The notes beneath the pieces are model-generated. The model did not search any database, was not told where the DNA came from, and saw only the letters and a list, made by a program, of their open reading frames with translations. The position numbers and the translations under genes were made by a program. Shown piece by piece: positions 25,508-33,430 of a DNA stretch of 64,000 nt (position 1 is the stretch's first letter; the number at the start of each line of letters is the position of its first letter). The stretch is from positions 1,736,001-1,800,000 of the forward strand of contig OZ241910.1 of NCBI GenBank assembly GCA_965203755.1. Direction: 5' to 3'. The DNA comes from UBA6055 sp965203755. GTDB taxonomy: Bacteria > Chloroflexota > Anaerolineae > Aggregatilineales > Phototrophicaceae.

Positions 25508-27390
25508 GCCGCAAGCGTCTGTTTGCGCCGCTGACGCTGGCGGTTCTTCTGCTGGCGGCGGGCGTCCGTTTTCATCAGCTTGGCGAGCAGTCTTTGTGGT
25601 ATGATGAAGGGGTCGCCTATGCCCACGCCCGGCGCAGCCTCCCCGAACTCATTCCTTTATTGCAGCGCAACGTTCATGCGCCGGCTTATTTCGCCTTGCT
25701 GGGCGTATGGGAAGACATCGCCGGGGCGTCGGAATTTTCGCTAAGGGCTTTGTCGGCCTTCTTTAGCATCTTGAGCGTCGCCTGGACTTACGCCCTTGGC
25801 CGCCGTCTGTTTCATCCGATTGCCGGCTTGGCGGCGGCGGCGCTGGCGGCCTTCAACACCTTCAGTGTTTATTATGCCCAAGAAGCCCGAATGTACGCCA
25901 TGCTGGCGGCGGTGGCCGGCGGCAGTATGTGGGTTTACGTCGGCTTTTTGCGCCAGGTTTCGCGCCGTTTGCGCCGCCGCGCCCTGATTGGCGGCATCAT
26001 TGCGCTTGGTCTGCTCAATGGCATCGGCATGTACACTCATCTGGCTTATGCCCTGGTCATGCTGACGCAGGGGATGATGGCTTTGCTTTGGCGGCCGGCG
26101 GCCTGGCGGGCGCTGCTCGCTTGCATCGCCGCCGGCCTCTTCAGCCTGGCTTTGTTTTCGCCCTGGCTGTCGCCGGCCCTTTCACAAGTCGCTGCCCAGC
26201 CGAATCTATCTGCTGCGGTTTCCCTTGACCAAATGCTGTGGATCTTGCAGGGCTGGCTCGCCTTTGGCAGCGCCTTTGAATTCAGCATGGGCAGTATGGG
26301 TTTCGCAGTTTATTTCTTTTTGCTGTTTGGCTTGATCGGACAGCGGGGCGCGCGGGGCCGGTGGCGGATGCTTTTGCCGGTGGCATGGACGCTGGTTTCG
26401 GCATTGGTTTATCTTTATCTGGAACTGACGACCCGTTACATCCGCTTTTTACTGCCGGCGCAGCTTGCCTTTGCCCTGTGGATGGGGCGCGGCTTTTGGG
26501 TTTTGTGGACATACCAAGTCGACGGCGGGCATGCCTGGCTGCGGCGGCTGCCAAGATGGGCGGCTCTGGCCGCCGGCGCGGGCTTCCTGCTGACGCTGGC
26601 GAATGGATTGGACATCCTTTATCGGCATCCCGATTTTCAGCGCGATGATGTGCGCGGCCTGGCGCGGCGGATTGAAACCAGCCTGCGCCCGGGCGATGCT
26701 GTGCTGGCGAGCGCGGCCGGAGTGACCGAAGCGCTAGGCTATTATTATGGCGCCGCGGCGCCGCTTTATGGCTTGCCGACTTCAGCCGATGATGATCAAA
26801 CCCGCCGGCAGGTATTGGATATCCTCGCCGAACATGACCGCGTTTATGCCGTCTTTTATGGCGCCGAAGAGCAGGACCCCAATCGAGTCGTCGAATCGAC
26901 GCTCAACCGCCATGCCTATGAAATTCACGAGGCTTGGGTCGGCGATATGCGCTTTGTGAGTTATGCCACCGCCCGCCTGGATGCGCCGCAGCGCCTTGAC
27001 CTGCGTTTTGGCGACCGAATCGCCTTGCAATCCTATGCGCTGGGTTCAGGGACGGTACGGCCGGGCGATGTCCTGCCAGTGCGGTTCATCTGGTCGGCGG
27101 ATGAGCGCCCGGCTGTCCGCTACAAGGTCTTTTTGCAATTATTGGATGCCGATGGCCGGCTGGCGGCGCAGCGCGACAGCGAACCCGGCGGCGGGCTTTC
27201 GCTGACGACGACATGGCCGGCGAATCGGCCGGCGCTTGACAATCACGCCTTGATGCTGCCGGCGGATTTGCCGGCCGGCGATTATACCTTGATCGCCGGC
27301 CTCTATGACATCAATGACCCGGCCGCCCGTTTGCCGGTGAATGACGCCAGTTATGTTGAGTTGGCGCCGATTCGAGTGGAGCCAGAGTAA
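25504..27390 (+). CDS. PMT/ArnT-like membrane glycosyltransferase with exported beta-rich tail
   Basis: A 628-aa polytopic protein related to the one at 3164. EQSLWYDEGVAYAHARRS carries the acidic pair of the first GT-C loop, followed by VHAPAYFALLG in the second-loop position and AQEARMYAMLA. About ten hydrophobic segments reach to residue 365. The remaining 260 aa are soluble and end in a beta-sandwich-like domain (VLPVRFIWSADERP, LPAGDYTLIAGLYD). It starts inside the stop of the glycosidase-like gene. The pairing suggests the two proteins act on the same surface glycan, one building and one trimming; that is inference. It is convergent with guaD. Confidence 0.87.
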   Translation: MSRKRLFAPLTLAVLLLAAGVRFHQLGEQSLWYDEGVAYAHARRSLPELIPLLQRNVHAPAYFALLGVWEDIAGASEFSLRALSAFFSILSVAWTYALGRRLFHPIAGLAAAALAAFNTFSVYYAQEARMYAMLAAVAGGSMWVYVGFLRQVSRRLRRRALIGGIIALGLLNGIGMYTHLAYALVMLTQGMMALLWRPAAWRALLACIAAGLFSLALFSPWLSPALSQVAAQPNLSAAVSLDQMLWILQGWLAFGSAFEFSMGSMGFAVYFFLLFGLIGQRGARGRWRMLLPVAWTLVSALVYLYLELTTRYIRFLLPAQLAFALWMGRGFWVLWTYQVDGGHAWLRRLPRWAALAAGAGFLLTLANGLDILYRHPDFQRDDVRGLARRIETSLRPGDAVLASAAGVTEALGYYYGAAAPLYGLPTSADDDQTRRQVLDILAEHDRVYAVFYGAEEQDPNRVVESTLNRHAYEIHEAWVGDMRFVSYATARLDAPQRLDLRFGDRIALQSYALGSGTVRPGDVLPVRFIWSADERPAVRYKVFLQLLDADGRLAAQRDSEPGGGLSLTTTWPANRPALDNHALMLPADLPAGDYTLIAGLYDINDPAARLPVNDASYVELAPIRVEPE

Positions 27391-27396
27391 AGCCAT

Positions 27397-28707
27397 TCAG
27401 CCGCCGCGCGCGTACACGGCTTCGCCGGCGATGTAAGTCGCTTCAATGGCGCGGTCGTCGGCGCAGATCATCAGCGCGAAGAGCAGTTCATCCAGCGAAT
27501 CGGCGACATCGGCGCGCAGCTTCAGCAGCGGCGTCGCCCGCGGGTCAAGCACAATAATATCGGCCTCATGCCCGACCTTGAATGTCCCCACGCGTTCCGC
27601 GATCCCCAAGGCCTGGGCGCTGCCCAAGGTCGCCAGATAAAATCCCTGCGCGGCCGTCAGCGAGACGCCGTTCATCTGCGCCATTTTGTAGGCGGCGCTC
27701 ATGGTCCGCAGCATGGAAAAGCTGGTGCCGCCGCCGACGTCGGTGCCCAGCCCGACCGTGATCGGACGCGCGCTGGCTTTGGCGCGGGCGATATTGAACA
27801 GGCCGCTGCCGATGAAGAAGTTTGAGGTTGGGCAGTGCGCGATATTGGCGCCGGCTTCATAAAAACGGTCGAGTTCGCTTTCGGACAGATGAATGCCATG
27901 CCCATAAACCGCTCGCCGATTGAGCAGCCCGTATTCATCATAAATATCAGTGTAATGCTTGCGGCGCGGATACAATTCGCCGGCGCGGGCGATCTCGGCC
28001 TGGTTTTCGGAAATATGCGATTGCAGCCGTATATCCTCATGCTCGCGCATCAGGGCGCCAGCCAACTCCAACTGCCGCGGGCTGCTGGTCAAGGCGAAGC
28101 GCGGCGACAGGGCATAAAGGCAGCGGCCTTGCCGGTGCCAGCGTTTGATGAGAGCTTTGGAATCGTCATAGCTGGATTGGGCGGTATCGAGGATGGCGGC
28201 CGGCGCATGGCTGTCCATCATCATCTTGCCCGCCAGAATCAGCATATTGTCGGGCTGCGCCGCCTGGAAAATGGCGTCGACCGAGGCCGGCGCCGAAGTG
28301 CAGAACACCGCGGCGGCCGTGGTGCCGTTGCGCTGGAGTTCGGCGATGAAAAATTGGGCGATTGCCCGCGCATGGCTGGCGTCATTGAATTTGGCTTCGG
28401 TCGGGAAGGTGTATTTGTCGAGCCATTCCAGCAGCTGCGCGCCATAAGAGCCGATGATTTCGACCTGTGGATAATGGATATGCGCGTCGATAAAGCCAGG
28501 CATCAGGATCGAATGCGGATAATGCCGCATCGGCGTGCCGGCCGGCAGGCGGGCGCGGATTTCGCGGGCCGGCCCGAAAGCCCTGATGCGCCCATCCTCT
28601 ATCAGAATGATGCCGTCCGATTCATAAGACACGCAGGCATCGGGCGGGTTCAGAAAAGGATCCTGGCTAAGACAGCACAGCGCGCCGCGCAGAGCCGAGT
28701 AGGTCAT
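27397..28707 (-). CDS. guaD: Guanine deaminase
   Basis: A 436-aa amidohydrolase from the ATG at 28707; a second in-frame ATG at 28728 adds seven residues. PGFIDAHIHYPQ is the HxH metal site in the guanine-deaminase form, FCTSAPASVDA follows, QSHISEN and VYGHGIHL give further His ligands, and GLGTDVGGG the catalytic Asp. The order and spacing match bacterial and animal guanine deaminase, which converts guanine to xanthine and ammonia. It is the last gene of a minus-strand run with 66 bases to the Gfo/Idh gene. No other purine gene is close. Confidence 0.93.
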   Translation of the reverse strand: MTYSALRGALCCLSQDPFLNPPDACVSYESDGIILIEDGRIRAFGPAREIRARLPAGTPMRHYPHSILMPGFIDAHIHYPQVEIIGSYGAQLLEWLDKYTFPTEAKFNDASHARAIAQFFIAELQRNGTTAAAVFCTSAPASVDAIFQAAQPDNMLILAGKMMMDSHAPAAILDTAQSSYDDSKALIKRWHRQGRCLYALSPRFALTSSPRQLELAGALMREHEDIRLQSHISENQAEIARAGELYPRRKHYTDIYDEYGLLNRRAVYGHGIHLSESELDRFYEAGANIAHCPTSNFFIGSGLFNIARAKASARPITVGLGTDVGGGTSFSMLRTMSAAYKMAQMNGVSLTAAQGFYLATLGSAQALGIAERVGTFKVGHEADIIVLDPRATPLLKLRADVADSLDELLFALMICADDRAIEATYIAGEAVYARGG

Positions 28708-28773
28708 GGGGATGCCTTTGCGATTCATCGTGTGATTCTGAAGCGATTATGCCACAAAATCAGCCGGGCGGCA

Positions 28774-29952
28774 TCATTCGCGGCGCAGCGTGGTCACTTC
28801 TTCCCATGCCTGGCTCTCCCAGGAGCGAATCATGGCGGCGTGAACATCGGCGACCGCCAGCGCTTCGGCGAATCCGGGCGCGGCCTGCCGTCCTTCGGCG
28901 ACGGATTTTAAGAAACGATAGGCTTCGATCACTTTCATGTCTTCATAGCCGAGGCCGTTGCCCTCGCCGGGGTTGAAGCTGCCATGATAAGGATATTGGT
29001 CGCCGCCGACGAGCCGCACAAAGCCGTCATGCAGGCCGTCGGCGCCCGGCAGATAAAGCTGGAGTTCGTTCATGCGCTCAAAGTCCCAGCCGACGGCCCC
29101 TTGCGTGCCGTTGATTTCAAATCCGAACTGGTTTTTGGGGCCAAAGATGGTGCGGGAGGCCTCCAGCGAGCCGCGGGCGCCGTTTTCAAATTCAAGCAGG
29201 GCGCCGACATAATCCTCGTTGGTGACCGGCCCTTTGGGGTCGTCGGGCGCGCCGGTTGAATAGTGAGCGCTTTTGCCGGCGGCCGGCTTGGGGCGCTGGG
29301 GGATAAAGGTATGCGAATTGCTGACCACGCGCTGGACCGGCCCGCTCATCATCAGCGCCATATCCACCACATGCGCCATAATGTCCCCCAGGACGCCATA
29401 GCCAGCCTGCCTTTTATCAAAGCGCCAGGACAGCAGTCCCATCGGATTGCTGCCATACATGCTGAAGAATCGCCCGCGGTATTGGGTCAAATCGCCCAGC
29501 ATGCCGTCGTCAATCAGCTTTTTGGCGTGCATGACCAGCGGCGCCCAGCGATAGTTAAAGCCGACGAAACTCAAGATGCCCGCCCGACGCGCCGCGTTTT
29601 CGATTTCGGCGGTTTCCGCTGGCGTCCGACCGACCGGCTTTTCGCAGAAGATGTGTTTGCCGGCGGCGGCGGCGGCTTGAACTATCTCCAGATGAAGATG
29701 ATTGGGCGCCGCGATATTGACGATTTGCACCTCTGGATGTTCGACGACAGCCTGCCAGTGCGGCGAGGACGACTGGAAGCCGAACATCTTTTGCGCCTGC
29801 GCGGCGCGGGCGGCGACATTATCGGAGCAGACAATCAGGCGCGGCCGCAGCCGGCTTTCGGGAAAGCGCTGCGGCGCCAGGCTGTAAGCGCGGCTGTGCA
29901 CCTGCCCCATCCAGCCCATGCCGATGACGCCAATGCCGAATGCGGTCATCAT
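28774..29952 (-). CDS. Gfo/Idh/MocA-family oxidoreductase
   Basis: A 392-aa NAD(P)-dependent sugar or cyclitol dehydrogenase. The Rossmann start IGVIGMGWMGQVHSRAY is followed by VNIAAPNHLHLEIVQAA, then the EKPVG motif whose Lys is catalytic, and a C-terminal alpha/beta domain with GDIMAHVVDMA carrying the catalytic Asp/His pair. The length and the NPMGLLSWRFDK segment resemble inositol 2-dehydrogenase/levoglucosan-type relatives, but the substrate is open. Its ATG overlaps the stop of the gamma-glutamylcyclotransferase-like gene by four bases (ATGA), so expression is coupled. Confidence 0.92.
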   Translation of the reverse strand: MMTAFGIGVIGMGWMGQVHSRAYSLAPQRFPESRLRPRLIVCSDNVAARAAQAQKMFGFQSSSPHWQAVVEHPEVQIVNIAAPNHLHLEIVQAAAAAGKHIFCEKPVGRTPAETAEIENAARRAGILSFVGFNYRWAPLVMHAKKLIDDGMLGDLTQYRGRFFSMYGSNPMGLLSWRFDKRQAGYGVLGDIMAHVVDMALMMSGPVQRVVSNSHTFIPQRPKPAAGKSAHYSTGAPDDPKGPVTNEDYVGALLEFENGARGSLEASRTIFGPKNQFGFEINGTQGAVGWDFERMNELQLYLPGADGLHDGFVRLVGGDQYPYHGSFNPGEGNGLGYEDMKVIEAYRFLKSVAEGRQAAPGFAEALAVADVHAAMIRSWESQAWEEVTTLRRE

Positions 29953-30299
29953 TCATCAGCCTCCGCCGCTTCAATATGCTGCTTGTACCTCGATTTGGGA
30001 TGGTCGCTGTATGTCCAAGCGCGGGTATTGCTGACGAGGGTGACGCTGACGCGCAGATAGGCATTGCCCTCATAGATGTCCAGCCGCTTCAGTTCGTCGG
30101 CGCTGACCTCATAAACGACGCCGTCCACCTTGGCGCCCGATTTCGGCTGGATGATGCTGTAAGTCGCATGAATGCCAACCAGTTTTGCCAAGCGATAGCC
30201 GCGCAGTGTATCTGCCCTTCCTTTGCCAAGGCGGCGGCCCAGCAGACGGTTTTGCGTGTCCGGGTCTTGCAATGTGCCGTAGGTGAATAGTTTCTCCAT
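29949..30299 (-). CDS. Gamma-glutamylcyclotransferase-like (AIG2 family) protein
   Basis: A 116-aa protein beginning MEKLFTYGTLQDPDTQ; YGTL is the substrate-binding motif of the GGCT/AIG2 fold, and DIYEGNAYLR carries the conserved catalytic Glu. The family releases 5-oxoproline from gamma-glutamyl compounds, though many small members have unknown substrates. A strong GAGGAGG lies nine bases before the ATG. It sits between the 902-aa gene (41-base gap) and the Gfo/Idh gene (4-base overlap). Confidence 0.9.
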   Translation of the reverse strand: MEKLFTYGTLQDPDTQNRLLGRRLGKGRADTLRGYRLAKLVGIHATYSIIQPKSGAKVDGVVYEVSADELKRLDIYEGNAYLRVSVTLVSNTRAWTYSDHPKSRYKQHIEAAEADE

Positions 30300-30340
30300 G
30301 CGTTTTAACCTCCTCGCTTATGCTGTCGCCGGGGCAGAGC

Positions 30341-33049
30341 CTAGTCATCGGCGCCGCGGTGCGTCCCGCCAAGATAACCGGCTATCCATTTCATCATGTC
30401 AATCGACCCGTGCGGATTAGCCTCGCCCAGCATCAGGTGGCGGTCGATGCTGTCATCGCTCCGCATGAGGGAGGGCTTGCTGCGGTTGTTCGCCATGAAT
30501 GTGATGCGGTAGGCGAGGTCGCGCAGGTTGTTGGCCAGCACATGCCGCTCATCGGTTGACAGTTCGGCGCTCACGGCCTCCAGTTCGCGGCGAATGGCAG
30601 GCGGGTCGATTTCTGTCAGCCGGGCGGCGTCAAAAGCGTCGGCGATGTTTTCGATAAGGGCGCAGGCGGTGTTGAGCGCGGCCGCGAACTCGACTGGATC
30701 GCGGTCGTGCATCAGACGGCGCATCGCCAGGACGGTTTTGAGAATCTGCTTTTGGGTCTCTAAATGCCGCTGGGCATCCATTTCGCGCTCGATCCGCTGC
30801 AGCTGCATCAAGGTGCGCGTGCGGGCATAGCCGCGCCACCAGCCGTTCAGGGCCGCCGGCAGGGTTCGGCTCCAGTGAATTTGCCGGTCGATGCGGGCGA
30901 TGCCGGCCACCACCGCCGCCGTATCGTCCTCTTCGGCGAACTGCCGCAAAAGCTGATTGATGGCCGCGCGCGCGGCGGTTTCGATTTGCAGGGCATTGCA
31001 GGTTTCGCAAAGTTTCCATAAATGGCGATAGGATGCGCTGAGCGCCGGCTGGCTGCCCATAAGCCGTACCAGCGCCTCTATCATCGGCTGCGTTTCCGGC
31101 GCCCATTCATAATAATCCAGCAGCGTAAAATAGGTATCGATGATCTCCTGCGATGACACGCCGTCTATCCCGGTCACGGCATTCATAACCGAAAGGATGG
31201 TATCCAACGCGAAGCTGTCGGCCTCCAGGACGGTGCCGAGGCGCGGGAACAGCATATTGCGGCCGGCCAGATGATGCGCGGTTTCAATCAACAGGTCGGC
31301 GTCGCTGGCGGCGATGATGCGCTGTAGCAGCCTGTCGGTCGCATGTTCGGTCATTTGATGGCTTGCCTGCGCCGCCAAAAGGCGGATGAGCGCCGCCGGC
31401 TGACAGCCCGGCGGCAGATTGAAGGCCGCTTCGGACTGATAGAGTTTCCACAGGTTTTTGACCGCCGCGGCCGTGACCAGCGCGCCGTCGGAAGCCTGAA
31501 TGCCATGAAACAGAGCCAGCAGAAAGTATTCCGGCGCTTCGTCTGTCAGGGCTTTGAGCGATTGATTCGATGCCGCCGGCAAAGCCTGGCTCGCATTGAC
31601 CGCCACAGCATGGATGAGCCGGTCATCCTGGCGCAGAACATCAGCGAGTTCGGGCATTCGCCGGGCGGCGATGAGGATAAGGTGGATGCCCAGTTCACCG
31701 TCGGCGGCGGCGCGCGCCTGCGCCGATAAAATCCCCTGCCGCAGCACATCCAGGAGTTGATAAGCCTGCGGTTCGCGGGCAATCAGTTCCAGCCAACTCA
31801 CAAGCGTTGGGGTGTCGCTGTCCTGGATGGCGACTTCCAGCGAATTGGCGGCCGCCAGCTGCAAACGCGGAATCCACTCTTCGTCCATCCCTAGATGATT
31901 CAGGCGGTTGCGGATGAAAACATAAACCGTATCCGGCTGGGTTTCCAGCATGTCATCAAACAGTCCCGCCAAAGCCGGCTCAAGCTCGGCGTCGCGCTCA
32001 AGCTCTTCGGCGACCCGCAGCCCGGCGACGGCGTCGCGGTTGTCGAGCGCGTTTGCCAGCAGCCTTTCGATGTATTGAACCCGCAGGCGGCCGCGCGGCG
32101 GAGCATCGCCGGCAAGCGCATCGATCATGGCGCCGGTTTCGACGGCATCGCCGGCCTCGACCTGCATGTCCAGCGAAAATCGTTCGGCCAGCAAAATCAG
32201 ATGACCAGCCCAATCGCTGTCGGCGGCGAAGTTCAAGTCCAGCCGGTCCATGTCCTCGATGGCGGCCGCAAAAGCCTGGACATCGCCCTTCCACAAGGAA
32301 CGGAGCAGCTGAATATAGGGGTGTTCCAGCACGGCGGCGATGATATGCGGCTGCCGCCAGTCATAGACCCACGTTTCATCGCCGCCGTCGGCGAAGGCGA
32401 TCCGCGGGTCAGCGGCGCTTGATGGGACGCTGTGGCTTGAAAAAGTCATCCGCATGGCGGCCGCCGCCGGCAGGAGCGCCTGTATGCCTTGTATCAGTTC
32501 AATGCGCCGCCGGAAATCCAGCGGGAAGTTCCGCACCAGCAGACGGCGTTCATCAACCGCCGCGCCCAGCAAGGTCATGGCGAAGTCAAAGCGGCCGGCG
32601 GGCATCCGCTCGATAAGCCGTCGCAGCTGCGCCCGGCGGCGGTCGAGGCGCTTCGCGTTCATCGGCGGCAGCTTCAGCGCGGCGGCATGATTGGACTGTT
32701 CGCGGGGTATGGGATCGGTGACCAGACTCAAGAGCGGGTCAAGCCTGGCGCCAAGTTCTGACCAAGCGCCGTAGGGGACCAGAATGTATTGATAAGCCGG
32801 AAGCGTCTGCTGACTGTCCTGAAAATGCGCCCGCGCCAGCATCGCCCGCGTCTCATCATAAGCGAGCATGGCAAGGGACTGCGAGGCTTGGGCATGGCTG
32901 ACGGGCATCGGCTCGAGTTCAATGCGCCGCCGATAGTGCGCCGGGTCTTGCGATGGCGCATCGCGGCTGCATGCGAGCAGGTCAAGCCGCCGGTTGTTTT
33001 GCCCGCCGCCGGCATATCCCAGTATCACGTGTTCCAGCGCTGTCGTCAC
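30341..33049 (-). CDS. 902-aa largely helical protein of unknown function
   Basis: Starts at a GTG (33049) with AAGG seven bases upstream. The sequence is rich in Ala/Leu and predicted helices, has no signal peptide or membrane segment, and contains no ATPase or nuclease motif that I can find. The N-terminus (LEHVILGYAGGGQNNRRLDLL, ACSRD) vaguely recalls the GAP1-N2 domain of GTPase-associated conflict proteins, but this is a weak impression. Residues about 260-750 look like helical repeats; about 840-890 is acidic and helical. It is divergent from the kinase/STAND gene, sharing a 381-base control region, and heads a run with the cyclotransferase-like, Gfo/Idh and guaD genes. Codon use is native-like. 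Confidence 0.78.
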   Translation of the reverse strand: MTTALEHVILGYAGGGQNNRRLDLLACSRDAPSQDPAHYRRRIELEPMPVSHAQASQSLAMLAYDETRAMLARAHFQDSQQTLPAYQYILVPYGAWSELGARLDPLLSLVTDPIPREQSNHAAALKLPPMNAKRLDRRRAQLRRLIERMPAGRFDFAMTLLGAAVDERRLLVRNFPLDFRRRIELIQGIQALLPAAAAMRMTFSSHSVPSSAADPRIAFADGGDETWVYDWRQPHIIAAVLEHPYIQLLRSLWKGDVQAFAAAIEDMDRLDLNFAADSDWAGHLILLAERFSLDMQVEAGDAVETGAMIDALAGDAPPRGRLRVQYIERLLANALDNRDAVAGLRVAEELERDAELEPALAGLFDDMLETQPDTVYVFIRNRLNHLGMDEEWIPRLQLAAANSLEVAIQDSDTPTLVSWLELIAREPQAYQLLDVLRQGILSAQARAAADGELGIHLILIAARRMPELADVLRQDDRLIHAVAVNASQALPAASNQSLKALTDEAPEYFLLALFHGIQASDGALVTAAAVKNLWKLYQSEAAFNLPPGCQPAALIRLLAAQASHQMTEHATDRLLQRIIAASDADLLIETAHHLAGRNMLFPRLGTVLEADSFALDTILSVMNAVTGIDGVSSQEIIDTYFTLLDYYEWAPETQPMIEALVRLMGSQPALSASYRHLWKLCETCNALQIETAARAAINQLLRQFAEEDDTAAVVAGIARIDRQIHWSRTLPAALNGWWRGYARTRTLMQLQRIEREMDAQRHLETQKQILKTVLAMRRLMHDRDPVEFAAALNTACALIENIADAFDAARLTEIDPPAIRRELEAVSAELSTDERHVLANNLRDLAYRITFMANNRSKPSLMRSDDSIDRHLMLGEANPHGSIDMMKWIAGYLGGTHRGADD

Positions 33050-33430
33050 GCGGAGACCTTTGGTTCTCGATTCAAAGCAATGCCTGCGTATTGTGTCAAA
33101 TCGCGGTCAAGGCCGCAAGCGGCTTTTAGGCTGGGAGTGGTCAAAGCGGCAGAGATGATATAAAGTCGCCAAAGCCTCGCTTTCATTTTGGGATCGTTTC
33201 CTCCACTGGGAGATATGCTTGACCGACTTGGGGGATTTTATCTCAAATGCGCCTTCATATATCCCAAATTTGGGATATATTGGGATATGATGATAAAGAT
33301 TCAACCGGCATCGGTTAAATTATAAAGGAATTGTCGAATTTTCCATCGCGACCGTGCATAAAAGACGAATGTGTTTTATACTCTATAGTCTAATAAAACA
33401 TTGGTCATAGTATATCTAACGGGAAAACCT
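33050..33430. promoter_or_regulatory. Divergent control region with a 24-bp palindrome and GGGATAT-like sites
   Basis: A gene-free, AT-richer stretch between the 902-aa gene and the kinase/STAND gene. A perfect 24-bp palindrome (half-site ATATATCCCAAA) spans 33257-33280, and a further TGGGATAT lies at 33281-33288, ten bases after the right half. Weaker relatives occur at 33190 (GGGATCG), 33210 (GAGATAT) and 33232 (GGGATTT), about 20-22 bases apart. AT-rich boxes TATACT (33377) and TATAGT (33384) precede the kinase gene, without clear -35 partners. This looks like an operator array; the binding protein is unknown. Confidence 0.65.
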
